A stretch of DNA of 64,000 nt from Planctomycetota bacterium. Lineage in GTDB: Bacteria; Planctomycetota; Phycisphaerae; UBA1845; PWPN01. A program made the position numbers and the translations under genes. Positions 36,175 to 45,858 of this stretch are shown here, one piece after another; within the stretch, counting starts at the first letter, position 1, and every line of letters starts with the position of its first letter. The stretch spans positions 186,001 through 250,000 of the forward strand of contig JAKLEZ010000005.1 in assembly GCA_022711465.1 (NCBI GenBank), in the 5' to 3' direction. The notes under the pieces are model-generated. The model made no database searches. It had not been told where the DNA came from and worked only from the letters and a program-made list of their open reading frames with translations.

Positions 36175-37776
36175 ATGATCAGGATCCTGGCAGCAGACCC
36201 GTTGGCGGAGGAGGGGCTCAACAAGATCAAGGCCATGCCCGGCGTCGAGGTCGACGAGAAGCCGGGGCAGAACGAGGACCAATTGGCCGCCCTGGTCGGC
36301 AACTACGACGGCATGATCATCCGCTCCGGGGTGAAGATTACGGCCAAGGTCCTGGCCAACCCGGGCAAGCTCCGGGTCATCGCCCGGGCCGGGGTCGGCG
36401 TGGACAACGTCGATCTGGCCGCGGCCACCAAGGCCGGCATACTGGTCATGAACACGCCGGACGCCAACACCCTGAGCACGGCCGAGCAGACCATGGCCCT
36501 CATGCTGGCCATGTCCCGGCACGTTCCCGCGGCCGACGCCCACGTCCGAGCCAAGGAGTGGAAGCGCAACAGGTTTGTCGGCGTACAACTGGCGGGAAAA
36601 ACGCTCGGAATCATCGGCCTCGGCCGGGTCGGGCGGGCCGTGGCTCAACGGGCCCTGGCCTTCGACATGCGCGTCGTCGCCTACGATCCCTTCTACTCGG
36701 GCCAGAGCACCCTCGACGGCCAGGTCACACTGTGCGGGAGCCGGGACGACGTGTTTGCCCAGGCCGACTACATCACCCTGCACACTAAACTCAGTGATGA
36801 CACCAAGCAGATGATCAACAGGGACAGCATCGCCAAGATGAAGAGCGGCGTGCGAATCATCAACAGCTCCCGGGGCGGCGTGATCAACGAGGCCGACCTG
36901 GCCCAGGCTCTCATTACCGGGAAGGTCGCCGGGGCGGCCGTCGATGTTTACTCCACCGAACCGCCGGCCCCAGACAATCCTCTGCTGACCGCCCCGAACA
37001 TCGTGCTGACCCCGCATCTGGGCGCCTCGACCGAGGAGGCTCAGCTGGCCGTCACCCTGGATGCGGTGGACGCCCTGCTGGACTACCTGGTCAACGACAA
37101 GATTCGCTGGGCGGTGAATGTGGCCGGCCTGCCGGCTGAACTGACCGAGACAGACAAGGCATACCTGGACCTCGCCCGCCGCATCGGAGCGATCCTCTCC
37201 CACGTCGGCACGGGTATCATCGAGTCGGTGCAGGTTACCACCCACGGCGAGAAGACCGCCCCCTTGCTCGGCACGCTGCAGAAGCAGATTCTCGCGGACA
37301 TGCTCAACCCGCATTTCACCGCCCGGCTGAACGTGATCAACGTGGATGCGTTCGCCAAAGAACGGGGCATCCAGGTCGAACGAACCTCCGACCTGTCGGC
37401 CAGCGCCGTCACCGACAGCGTCACCGTCCGGGTCAAGACACGCGAGACGACCCATGAAGTCAACGGCCAGATCTTCCTGGACGGCCAGCCGCGCATCATG
37501 TCGATCGACGGCTACTCGATGAATCTCGTCCCGGAAGGCGAGATGCTCCTGATCTTCAACAACGACGAGCCGGGCGTGATCGGCCTGGTCGGCACGATCT
37601 TCGGCAACCAGAAGATCAACATCGCCGACATGATGCTCTCGCGGCGAAAGGGCACGGCCCTCATGGTGCTGAAGCTCGATGCCCCGATGAGCCCGGCTGC
37701 CCTGCGGGCCTTGGAGTCGAGCAAGCCCCAAATCATCCGGGTGTTGCCGGTCACGCTGCCGGCGATCGGCTCGTAG
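36175..37776 (+). CDS. serA: D-3-phosphoglycerate dehydrogenase
   Basis: 533 residues from ATG 36175, with GGAG 7 nt upstream. First step of serine synthesis: oxidation of 3-phosphoglycerate with NAD. Order of domains: N-terminal substrate domain, NAD-binding GIIGLGRVGRAVAQ, catalytic Arg and Glu (DVYSTEPP) and His (LTPHLGAST), an ASB intervening domain (about 320-450), and a C-terminal ACT domain (LLIFNNDEPGVIG). This is the long, type 1 form, as in Mycobacterium and Bacillus. The in-frame extension up to 35884 lacks family similarity. Confidence 0.96.
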   Translation: MIRILAADPLAEEGLNKIKAMPGVEVDEKPGQNEDQLAALVGNYDGMIIRSGVKITAKVLANPGKLRVIARAGVGVDNVDLAAATKAGILVMNTPDANTLSTAEQTMALMLAMSRHVPAADAHVRAKEWKRNRFVGVQLAGKTLGIIGLGRVGRAVAQRALAFDMRVVAYDPFYSGQSTLDGQVTLCGSRDDVFAQADYITLHTKLSDDTKQMINRDSIAKMKSGVRIINSSRGGVINEADLAQALITGKVAGAAVDVYSTEPPAPDNPLLTAPNIVLTPHLGASTEEAQLAVTLDAVDALLDYLVNDKIRWAVNVAGLPAELTETDKAYLDLARRIGAILSHVGTGIIESVQVTTHGEKTAPLLGTLQKQILADMLNPHFTARLNVINVDAFAKERGIQVERTSDLSASAVTDSVTVRVKTRETTHEVNGQIFLDGQPRIMSIDGYSMNLVPEGEMLLIFNNDEPGVIGLVGTIFGNQKINIADMMLSRRKGTALMVLKLDAPMSPAALRALESSKPQIIRVLPVTLPAIGS

Positions 37777-37902
37777 GGCATCGCTCGCAGGAATCTGTCC
37801 CGCCAGGCGCGCAACCGGCATCCTGCCGGCCGGACGACAGGCCCGAAGCCTGCTCCCCGTGTGCTGCAAGGACAGGCTCCGAGGTGACGCAAGGAGCGCC
37901 AA

Positions 37903-38892
37903 GTGCGACGACTGGGACTACTCACCGGACTGCTCGCCGGGCTTCTGGGGTGTTCGATCCCGCCGGCCAATCGTCCCATGATGCCCCGCATCATCGGCCC
38001 ATGGTGGACGATCGCTCGGGTCCCCAATCTGGGACCCTTGAACGGTCCGCCCGCCAACCGGCCCAACGCCCGGCAGGAACCGGTGGACTTCTCCGTCTGG
38101 CAGGCCGCCGACGGCACCTGGCAGCTGTGGTCCTGCATTCGCAACACCCGGTGCGGCGGAACCGGGCGGCTCCTCCATCGCTGGGAAGGGCCAAGCCTGA
38201 CTACCCCCGACTGGAAACCGATGGGGATCGCCATGCAGGCCGATCCCCGTTTTGGCGAAACCGCCGGCGGACTTCAGGCCCCCTATGTGCTCCGTATCGA
38301 CCGCCCCTACCACATGTTCTACGGCGACTGGGAGCACATCTGCCTGCAACGAAGCCAGGAGGGCAAGTCTTTCGAGCGCTGGCTGGACAACGACGGTCGC
38401 TCAGGCATGTTCACAGAAGGGCCCGGCACGAACACGCGCGACCCGATGGTGGTTCGGATCGGTACTCGATGGCACTGTTACTACACCGCCCATCCCCGGG
38501 GCGTAGGCTCGGTCTTCGTGCGAACGTCAACCGATCTGCGGCGTTGGAGCGAGTCGAAGCTGGTGGCCCGAGGGGGACTGGCGGGGAGGGGGATGTGCTC
38601 GGCGGAGTGCCCACAGGTCATCCCCTTGGCCGGCTGCTACTACCTGTTCCGCACCCAGCGGTACAGCGATCCGCCGACCACCTGCGTCTATCGCTCGCTC
38701 GATCCTCTGGATTTCGGTGTGGACAACGATGACCACTTCATCGGCCTGCTGCCTGTGGCCGCTCCCGAGATCATCAAAGACCAGGACGAGTACTACATCG
38801 CCGCCCTGCTGCCGGATGTGCAGGGAATTCAGGTGACCCGGCTGGCGTGGATGGCGGACGAGGCCACCCCCACCTCGGCCCAATCACGATGA
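37903..38892 (+). CDS. GH43/GH32-like five-bladed propeller lipoprotein
   Basis: 329 residues from GTG 37903, with AAGGAG upstream. Lipobox LLGC at the end of the signal peptide predicts acylation of Cys17 and membrane attachment. The body repeats WxLWS, YHMFYG, TRDPMVVRIGTRWHCYYTA, ECPQVIPLAGCYYLF and APEIIKDQDEYYIAA, the blade pattern of GH43/GH117/GH130-type glycosidases. Candidate catalytic acids lie in TRDP and AECP. The substrate is not known. It opens a 12-kb stretch rich in carbohydrate-active and peptidase genes. Confidence 0.75.
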   Translation: MRRLGLLTGLLAGLLGCSIPPANRPMMPRIIGPWWTIARVPNLGPLNGPPANRPNARQEPVDFSVWQAADGTWQLWSCIRNTRCGGTGRLLHRWEGPSLTTPDWKPMGIAMQADPRFGETAGGLQAPYVLRIDRPYHMFYGDWEHICLQRSQEGKSFERWLDNDGRSGMFTEGPGTNTRDPMVVRIGTRWHCYYTAHPRGVGSVFVRTSTDLRRWSESKLVARGGLAGRGMCSAECPQVIPLAGCYYLFRTQRYSDPPTTCVYRSLDPLDFGVDNDDHFIGLLPVAAPEIIKDQDEYYIAALLPDVQGIQVTRLAWMADEATPTSAQSR

Positions 38893-38951
38893 ATGCCCGG
38901 CAATGAAGAACTCATCATGACGTGAGCAACACCCTGGAATCATCGATCGGC

Positions 38952-38980
38952 TCCTCTGTCAGAGCTGACAGAAGCCCCTT
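38952..38980. terminator. Bidirectional terminator candidate
   Basis: TCTGTCAG and CTGACAGA (38955-38972) form an almost perfect palindrome between the convergent GH43-like and thioredoxin-like genes. There is only a weak pyrimidine run on the plus side. Confidence 0.35.
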
Positions 38981-39017
38981 GAATTCCGCCCGCGAGCGCA
39001 GGGCCGGGCCGGCGCAC

Positions 39018-40484
39018 TCAGCGGGCCGGCGCGGACTGCGTGGCCGCCGAGTCGCCGGGTTTGGTCCAGAGTCGGGCTTCGGGCGGGAGCGCCTTCGGAA
39101 GACCAGGGAGCTTGTCGTCGAGCTGCTTGAGCCGCAGGTTGGCCCAGTTGCAGGGTGACGGATCACGCGGGTCACTGTAAAGCCTTACGCAACGGCGATA
39201 ATCCTGCCTGGCCTTGTCACGATCGCCGGCCAGCAGGTGCCGCTCGGCGATGAAGAAGCGGGCCAGCTTCTTGGGCTGAGCCCTCAACAAGGCCGCCTCG
39301 TCGATCTCCCCCAGCAAGAAGGCGGCCACGTCGCCCGACACCTTGGCGGCCGTGCCGTTGTAGTCGCCATCCTCGCGGTAGGCTTTACAGAGCGCTTCCT
39401 TGGCCGAGTCCGCCTGGCCGTCAAGCAGATCCGCCCACCCCACGACGTACCACCAGGCCGTTTCCTTGCTGTCCGATTGCTCCGCTATGGTCCTGAGCAG
39501 CTTGCGGCCCTTGACCAGCTCGCCCGCCAGGACGAGGGCTCGTCCGCACTGGCTGCGATCCCACCGGGACATCTTGGCGATCACCGAATCGCCGTAATCC
39601 ACCTTGGCCACGTAGGGCAGGACGCACTCGATGCCGTCCGGGGCTCGCTGCATGACACCCGAGGCCAGGCGAACCTGATCTCTGGGCGGCAGCTTGGCCA
39701 TGGTCGCCTTGATGACGTCGGCGATCTCCCCGTCCGTGGCCGGGTAGAGCCACTCCACGATCAGCGAGCCGATTTGCGTGCCGCCGTCCTCGGCGAGTGT
39801 CCTGCCAATCTGATCGGCGGCCTTCTCCGGATTCTTGCTGACATCCGTCTCCTCCCCAAAGGCCAGGAGCATCGCCAGGGGATTGGCCGCCTGCTGGGGA
39901 TCCTTCATGACCTTGGCAACCACTTTCTCGGGCATGGGAGCGCGCTCCAGAGAAACCCCCAGGAGCCCGGCCACAGCCTCGTGCATGCCGCTCTCATCCT
40001 CGAGTTTCAGGGGTATGGGCTTGCCCTTCGCGGGAATCAAGCGGCAGGAAGGGGGCTTGTCCAGATGGAGCCGCTCGGAGGGTTTGGGCTGGTCGCCGGC
40101 CTTGTCCATGACCTGCGGCCAGGGCAGCTGCCATCGTTCGCTGAAGGTGAAGACCGGGTCCTCGGACTTGTCGGCATACACACCGACGGCATCCAGGCCG
40201 TGGGCGTGGAAACGGCGATAGAGCATGACTGCCGCCTTGGCCGCTTCATCGGACTTCGCGTCGCGGGTGTCCAGGAGCAGGACGAGCAACGCCCGGTCCT
40301 TGGCGGGCTGAAGCGAGACAGGCATGCCTTCGATACTGTCCACCCGCAGCTCGTCGCGAGCCGGCGAGGTGCCGGTGGGCTTGGTCGCCGATGTGGCTTG
40401 GGCAACCACCGGCGAGGCCCAGCCGCAGAGGATCACAATCGCGGCGACGAATCGTCCGCGATGAGCAAGGGGAAGAGATGACAT
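39018..40484 (-). CDS. Secreted thioredoxin-fold protein without CxxC, with TPR-like tail
   Basis: 488 residues from ATG 40484 (GGGAG 7 nt upstream; signal peptide to about 33, VVAQ). Residues 50-160 resemble a redoxin fold (ALLVLLLDTRDAKSDEA, then LDAVGVYADKSEDPVF, then SCRLIPAKGKPIPL), but no CxxC lies at the helix-1 position, so it should not be redox-active. The C-terminal half is helical repeats with TPR-like spacing (DGQADSAKEALCKAYREDGD). It follows the candidate selenoprotein gene but is cut off from it by a terminator. Confidence 0.65.
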   Translation of the reverse strand: MSSLPLAHRGRFVAAIVILCGWASPVVAQATSATKPTGTSPARDELRVDSIEGMPVSLQPAKDRALLVLLLDTRDAKSDEAAKAAVMLYRRFHAHGLDAVGVYADKSEDPVFTFSERWQLPWPQVMDKAGDQPKPSERLHLDKPPSCRLIPAKGKPIPLKLEDESGMHEAVAGLLGVSLERAPMPEKVVAKVMKDPQQAANPLAMLLAFGEETDVSKNPEKAADQIGRTLAEDGGTQIGSLIVEWLYPATDGEIADVIKATMAKLPPRDQVRLASGVMQRAPDGIECVLPYVAKVDYGDSVIAKMSRWDRSQCGRALVLAGELVKGRKLLRTIAEQSDSKETAWWYVVGWADLLDGQADSAKEALCKAYREDGDYNGTAAKVSGDVAAFLLGEIDEAALLRAQPKKLARFFIAERHLLAGDRDKARQDYRRCVRLYSDPRDPSPCNWANLRLKQLDDKLPGLPKALPPEARLWTKPGDSAATQSAPAR

Positions 40485-40531
40485 GGAGACACTCCCGGCT
40501 GCAAGCCGTCGGGTGGAACGAGGACACGTAC

Positions 40532-40570
40532 AAACGAAAACGAGGCGTGGGAAAGTCTCCCACACCTCGT
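40532..40570 (-). terminator. Rho-independent terminator after the candidate selenoprotein gene
   Basis: On the minus strand, a GAGG-T-GTGGGA stem pairs with TCCCAC-G-CCTC around a short loop and is followed by GTTTTCGTTT. It starts 12 nt after the TAG at 40582, not after the TGA at 40726, which supports the longer reading frame. Confidence 0.75.
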
Positions 40571-40581
40571 CACCTGACCAT

Positions 40582-42261
40582 CTACTTCTGCACCAGGTCG
40601 GCCGCCTTGAGGACGCTATAGGCTTTTCGATCCACCTCGAACGGGCCGGTCTTCATCTGAACGTAGACGCGATACTCATCCGCCAGCTTCGATGGTACTC
40701 GCCACGAGTACCCGCAAGTGAAGCCTCAACCATACTCGAACTTGCCACGTTCGATGATCTCGCCGCCCGTCGTGGCAATGGAGAACGTCGGGGTCGGGGG
40801 CCGCTCCCCCTCCACCATCAGGTTGCTGCATTCCTCGCCCGCCAGGCCGACCAGCTGCATTTGGAGGTTCGCAGTGTTCTTGTCCGGGAAGTAGCCGACG
40901 CTGACGGAGGGCTTGTACGGCGGCCCAAACGGCATCGGCGAAGCCTGATCCCTCGTGACCTTGACGGCCTTGAACTCCCAGGGGGCGTTGGCCGACACGA
41001 GGGTGAAATCGGGACGACCGCGACCCGGTCCACTCCTGCCCGTGATGGACGCGAAGAGAGCCCCCAGCAGCGACTTGGAGGCCTTGGCCTTGGCGGCCTG
41101 GGTGGCGGCCGGACCCGTCGCCGGTTTCTTGCGCTCGGTGAGGTCGATCGTGTATTCTAGAAGCCTCCATTCGCCCTCGGGAAGAACGTTTGGATCCTCC
41201 TTGCCTCCGTGGATCGCGAGGAAGCCGAGATCGCCGTAGACCACGGCATGGTAACGGGCCGCGGGATTGGAGATCGTCCCGGTCGGTCGGTCGCTGGGGC
41301 TCAGCGTGATCGTCTCCCCGCTCGGAGCGACTTTCATGTCCCAATAACGGCCGTCGATCCACACCAGCTTGGACACATGGCGGCGCTCGAGACGATCGAT
41401 GACGTCATATCCGTAACCGATGCTCTCCGCCTTGGGGTCGGGGTCAACCAGGAGCATATCGCCGTTTATGGCATAGGCGATCCTGCGCTGCTTGCGAAAC
41501 TCCTCATCGCCGTAGAGGGCGGTGACATCGTCAAATGAGCCATTGCTGTTGTAGTCGAGCAGGCTGATCCTGTGCCGCTTGCCATCGAGCGTCACCTCGC
41601 CCTCGCGGTAGACGGCAGGGCTGAACTGGGCGTAGCCTTGCCAGGTCTGGGCAGGTTTGCCGTCGTCTCCCGGCATGTACGTCTGGTACGCCTGGGCGGT
41701 CAGGAAGAAGGCGTAGTCCAGTTCGCCGTCACCGACCCGGATCTTGACTTCCACCCGCGGGAACGACCGCTCGGGAACGTAATCGCCGCCGAAGCGAATC
41801 CCATCCAGGTCGGTCTTCTTGGCGGTCACGACCGGATCGTCGGTCAGATCCCCGTTGCGGTTGCCATCGAAGTAGAACTTCTCGAAACCCGTCTTGTTCA
41901 GATCGGCAGCATCGCACGCGAAGGGGTAGGAGTCCTGCCCCAGCTTCACGACGCCCTTGATCGCGAACTCACTGGCGTAAGTCGGCTCCTTCTTGGCCAG
42001 CGACTCGAAGGTCTTGCCCTCCTCACCCCCTCGCCGAGCACCCTTCACCGACCAGACGTGCTGGGAAGAACACCACCGCCGAAGAGCCTCCTCGGTCGGC
42101 GGCTTGCCATACTCGAGGTATCTCGGCCCACTCTCGGTGATCTTCTTCAGATCCAGCTTGAAGGTCTGGGCCTTCTCCTGGACCGCAAGCGCGATCGGTA
42201 CGGCCGAGAACAAGGCGAACGGAACCAGGAGGGAGAGTCGAAGACGGGCGGAGGCCATCAT
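40582..42261 (-). CDS. Candidate selenoprotein: secreted EF-hand-like protein with in-frame UGA
   Basis: 559 residues if the TGA at 40726-40728 is read as selenocysteine (position 512), 511 if it stops. Start ATG 42261 follows GGAGG, with a signal peptide to about residue 26. The ectodomain is of unknown function and has two calcium-loop-like motifs (DGNRNGDLTDD and DYNSNGSFDD). After the TGA the same frame runs on for 47 codons to TAG 40582 with unchanged high third-position GC (about 77%), reading GFTCGYSWRVP, so U512-x3-C516. A SECIS-like stem-loop follows the TGA (40685-40725) and a terminator follows the TAG. Alternatives: a nonsense mutation of a Cys codon, or a sequencing error. No sel genes are in the window. 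Confidence 0.8.
40685..40725 (-). promoter_or_regulatory. Bacterial SECIS-like element downstream of in-frame UGA
   Basis: Directly after the UGA: lower stem GGCUUC / GAAGCU (6 bp, one G-U), a 7/3 internal loop, upper stem GGUACUCG / CGAGUACC (8 bp, perfect) and apical loop UGG. The apical loop begins 21 nt from the UGA, within the spacing of bacterial SECIS elements, and has the G expected for SelB contact. It lies inside the coding sequence, as bacterial SECIS must. Confidence 0.6.
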
Positions 42262-42361
42262 GAGCGCCATCCTCCGAAACGGGGCCGCGGTCGCTGAACC
42301 ACGCAACCATACCACCCCTGCCCCTATAGACGGACGAGCATGAACGCAGGTTTCAGGAATG

Positions 42362-45300
42362 TCAAATTCTCAGCGAACAATCATCGTATGTCACGTGCCC
42401 CTGGTCGTAGGAGGCCGCGATCACGGTGTCCAGAAGAAACCTCACCCTGACCGTGGTCTTGCCCGTGGTGAAGCTCAAATCCAGCCGGGTGTAGTCACAC
42501 TGCTTGGCCACCGCCTGCTTGGGATGGTCCACGACCAGGACACCCTTCTCGTCAAACTCTTGGATCCACAGCCCGGCCGAGTCACAGGGATCGGCGCCAA
42601 AACCCTGGCCGTGCAGATCGTCCGCGCGAACCCAGACGGCCGCAGTGTACTTCGTGTCCGGCTTGACCTCCACATCCTGCCAGATGATGGTATGCCCTCG
42701 CCCTTGGGTGTGGGTGCGGATGGCCTCCTTGCCGCCGTGGAACACAGGCAAGCCCCACTCCGGGTGGATCGCGTAGGCCGACTCCGGAAAGACGTACGCC
42801 ACCCCCGCCCCCGCGAACAGATACTGCCAACCGCTGCCGCCACCAGCCTTGCCCATGGAACCCAAATCGCCAGGCACCCCCTGCTCGAAGTTGCCGTTCG
42901 ACAGCAGGTTACCGTCGGGCGGAGCCGGCTTGCCGGTCGCGGCCAGCTTCACCACCACGGGCCTGGCGCCCGGGCCCCCGTCACCCGGGCCGACCTCGAT
43001 CGCCTGCACCATGGCCTCGCCACCCAGCGTGTTGCTCAACCGGATCGAGATGACCCCGTTCAGCGGAACGAGGTTGTTGAACACCAGATCTACCGGCTTG
43101 ACCAGCCCGGCCGCCAGAGGTTTCAGCCCAGCATGCATCTCCGCTACCCGCCGGGCCGGAGTGTCGCCGGCAGCCGTGGCACACACGTCCAGGTTGGCAA
43201 CCATCTCCTGGCCATTGATGTGCACGGTGATCGCCCGCATCTTCGGATCAATGTTGCGGCTCTCCATGAACTTCAGCCGGGCGTGATACGTCCCCGGCCC
43301 GACGGTGAAGTCCGCCCAGAACTCCTTGGCGTGAACGCCGTAGCGGTAAAGCTCCGGGTCTGCCGTCCCCGCGACAAGCAGCCGAGTCCGGTTCGTCCAC
43401 CAGTTGGCGGCCACCGGATCGACATGGCTGCCAGACCGGACGACGAACTCGGTCGCCGGTCGCCAGGCGTTGCCCTGCGAATCGACGTAGTCTGTGCGGT
43501 TGGGGTATCCGAAGAGCCATCGCTGGGCATCGGTCGGTCCCCCGCCCTCCCCGAAGTTCGGGCCGGGCGTCGTGGGCACGGCCTCGGAGGCCCAGAAGCG
43601 ATCAATGGTCACGCGGCTTCCTCGAGACCGCGGGTTGCCTTTCCCGGAAAGAACGATCTTCAGCGTGTGCTTGCCGTTCGGCAACCCGTTGCGATAGTAG
43701 AGCACGCCCCGATGCAATGCCGTTGGGCTCCAAGAGTCGATGCCGACGAGCTGCTTGACGTCGTCGAGGTAGACCTCAGCAAGCCCTCCATCTTCCTCGA
43801 AACTGCCAATGACCCGCACCTGGTTGCCCGTGAACGGCATCGTGACCGTTGCACCTGCGTCTGTTGCGGTGGCTCCCAGCTTCATCTTCATCCAGCTCTT
43901 GTCCCAGGTTGCTTTGTCGGATCGCGAGCCTCGCTGGGGATCATTGCCGGTCAGGGTGATACTCCGGAAGCCGTCGTGCCGGATGGTGAGGATGAAGTCG
44001 CCGTCGGGAAGCCGACGGATCGTGTAGCCGTTTTCCATCAGATCCTGACGAAGGGGCAGCGGCTTTCGGTCTGCCCCGTCCACCTCAACCGTGCTCGGCT
44101 CATACGCCAGCCTCAGCGTCTCCACTGTCTCGGGCGGAGCATCATGTGTTGAATAAAAGATGCGCCCCCCGTCGTCGTGAACGTGGGTAACCACACTGCT
44201 GCTCCGCATGATGTGGTTCTCGCGGCTCGCCCCGAGCACGTCCGGCATCCAGGCCATCGCCGCCAGGCAGTGCTTGAGCGTCATCGGCTGGGCGATCTTG
44301 AACCAGTCGCCGGCCACGATCGCTCCGCCGTCCAGGTTGTCCTCGACCACGCCGGTCTCCAGCCCGTCGTACGTGGCCAGGAGGATCTGCCGCCGGCACA
44401 TCTCGCGGCCCCACTCGCTGCCGGCCAGCTGGCCGTACATCCCATACACGAACGCCAGCTCCATCGGCCCGTACCACAGCGATCGGCCGCAGCAGGTGGA
44501 CGACTCCGGATACGCCCACGCCCCCTGATAGGTGTCGCCTCGCGAGTCGGGGGCGGTGCACGTCCGATTGATGAACAGGGTCATGATGTTGCGGGCGTCG
44601 TTCTTCCAGTTCGGGAACTCCTTGGGGTGCTCCATCAGGTAGCGGGCGACGAACTCGGTCACGTTCTCGACCTGGACGTCGCACGGCCAGTCCCAGTAGT
44701 TGCGGCCCCAGGTATCATGCCCCAGCCAATTCGGCAAAAGCACATCGCGGAGGTAGGCGACACCCGCCTCCCGGGCCTGCACGATGCTGTTGTCCTTGCC
44801 GGTGTAGCCGTCGCGGATCAGCGCATCAAAGAACTCGAGAACGAACGCCACCCCGCCGGTCGCAATGTCCTCCCAGATGACGTCCTCCGGGTTGGCGTAC
44901 CTCGGCCAGGGATTCATGCCCGGCTCGCGGATCCGCTTCTCGGCCAGCAGATCGCCCCAGTGCCTGGCGGCGGCCATGTACCGCTCGTGGCCGGTGAGCT
45001 GGGCGGCGTGAACCAAGGCGATGCCGATCTCGGCCGCGATGTCGAGCTGAATGAAGCCATGCGGGTCGGCCACACCATAGGGCTTACCCTTGGTCGGCAC
45101 GGTGACCGGGAACTCAGGCCAGGGGTGGTCCTTCGGCGTGAGGGCGTAGTCGAGCAGGGCGTCGGCCTGGCAGGTGATGAGCCCGATGGCGGCCCCGTCG
45201 CCGGTGTAGCGGTAGTAATCGACCAGCCCGCCGAGCACGTACGACGCCCGCTGCCCGAGGTCGCCGTTGTCCCAGTCCTTGAGCTCGGGAATGGTGATGG

Positions 45301-45583
45301 TCCCGTCGGGCTTGATCTGCCACCGCCCGCTGTAGACGAACTCCGGCAATGCCGCCGGGGCCTTCCTCGCGTCGGCCCAGGGGTAGCGTTTCAGCGTCTC
45401 GGCGGCCACACGCGCCCGGAAATCGCATGGCCCGTTCTGGCCGCGGTACCACGGGGCGATCACGCCGTTGGCGTCCTCGACGGCTTCGTGGGCGTAGTAG
45501 CGTTTCTGAATGGTCGCTCCGGGCAGGGATGCCTGGCTTGCCAGCCAAAGCCCCAGAACGCAGGCCAGCGTTCGCTTGTGCAT
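42362..45583 (-). CDS. Large secreted alpha/alpha-barrel protein with malectin-like and CBM-like domains
   Basis: 1073 residues; AGAGGAGG before ATG 45583 and a signal peptide to about residue 23. Residues 60-470 are helical-hairpin repeats typical of (alpha/alpha)6 barrel glycosidases, lyases or epimerases, with STCCGRSLWYGPMELAFVYGMYG. Residues about 500-660 are beta-sandwich (DDVKQLVGID). Residues about 690-850 have a malectin-like pattern (YPNRTDYVDSQGNAWRPATEF). The C-terminus begins NLLSNGNFEQGVPG, like a CBM4/9 domain. Likely acts on a complex glycan such as a uronate polymer. Catalytic residues could not be assigned. Confidence 0.75.
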   Translation of the reverse strand: MHKRTLACVLGLWLASQASLPGATIQKRYYAHEAVEDANGVIAPWYRGQNGPCDFRARVAAETLKRYPWADARKAPAALPEFVYSGRWQIKPDGTITIPELKDWDNGDLGQRASYVLGGLVDYYRYTGDGAAIGLITCQADALLDYALTPKDHPWPEFPVTVPTKGKPYGVADPHGFIQLDIAAEIGIALVHAAQLTGHERYMAAARHWGDLLAEKRIREPGMNPWPRYANPEDVIWEDIATGGVAFVLEFFDALIRDGYTGKDNSIVQAREAGVAYLRDVLLPNWLGHDTWGRNYWDWPCDVQVENVTEFVARYLMEHPKEFPNWKNDARNIMTLFINRTCTAPDSRGDTYQGAWAYPESSTCCGRSLWYGPMELAFVYGMYGQLAGSEWGREMCRRQILLATYDGLETGVVEDNLDGGAIVAGDWFKIAQPMTLKHCLAAMAWMPDVLGASRENHIMRSSSVVTHVHDDGGRIFYSTHDAPPETVETLRLAYEPSTVEVDGADRKPLPLRQDLMENGYTIRRLPDGDFILTIRHDGFRSITLTGNDPQRGSRSDKATWDKSWMKMKLGATATDAGATVTMPFTGNQVRVIGSFEEDGGLAEVYLDDVKQLVGIDSWSPTALHRGVLYYRNGLPNGKHTLKIVLSGKGNPRSRGSRVTIDRFWASEAVPTTPGPNFGEGGGPTDAQRWLFGYPNRTDYVDSQGNAWRPATEFVVRSGSHVDPVAANWWTNRTRLLVAGTADPELYRYGVHAKEFWADFTVGPGTYHARLKFMESRNIDPKMRAITVHINGQEMVANLDVCATAAGDTPARRVAEMHAGLKPLAAGLVKPVDLVFNNLVPLNGVISIRLSNTLGGEAMVQAIEVGPGDGGPGARPVVVKLAATGKPAPPDGNLLSNGNFEQGVPGDLGSMGKAGGGSGWQYLFAGAGVAYVFPESAYAIHPEWGLPVFHGGKEAIRTHTQGRGHTIIWQDVEVKPDTKYTAAVWVRADDLHGQGFGADPCDSAGLWIQEFDEKGVLVVDHPKQAVAKQCDYTRLDLSFTTGKTTVRVRFLLDTVIAASYDQGHVTYDDCSLRI

Positions 45584-45858
45584 GAGGTATCCTCCTCTGG
45601 GAGATACGAACCAGGGGCAGAATAGCGGTAGCCGCCCGAGGGGACAAGCAGGAACAGAGGCCAGCCTTCAGCCATCCGCTGCCGGCTCGAACGGCTGGAA
45701 TCCCCAATGCCGCAGACCGAGGACTCAGAAGGCGCTTGAGAGACCGGGTTCGCCGGCCCGTGAAATCAGGATATGATGGTTGGCGGGGCCACCGGCAGTT
45801 CCCGGGAGGGGTTGAACACCTGCTCCGCGCGAAGGTGGACAGACTCGCGAGACAACGA

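Noticed and set aside
40726..42261. Plain stop at TGA 40726 as the end of the gene
   Set aside because: Codon bias, the hairpin and terminator position favour the longer frame, though a nonsense mutation cannot be excluded.
42359..45625. Plus-strand ORFs of 597 and 482 codons
   Set aside because: Antisense to the alpha/alpha-barrel/malectin gene, which has a signal peptide and strong ribosome site.
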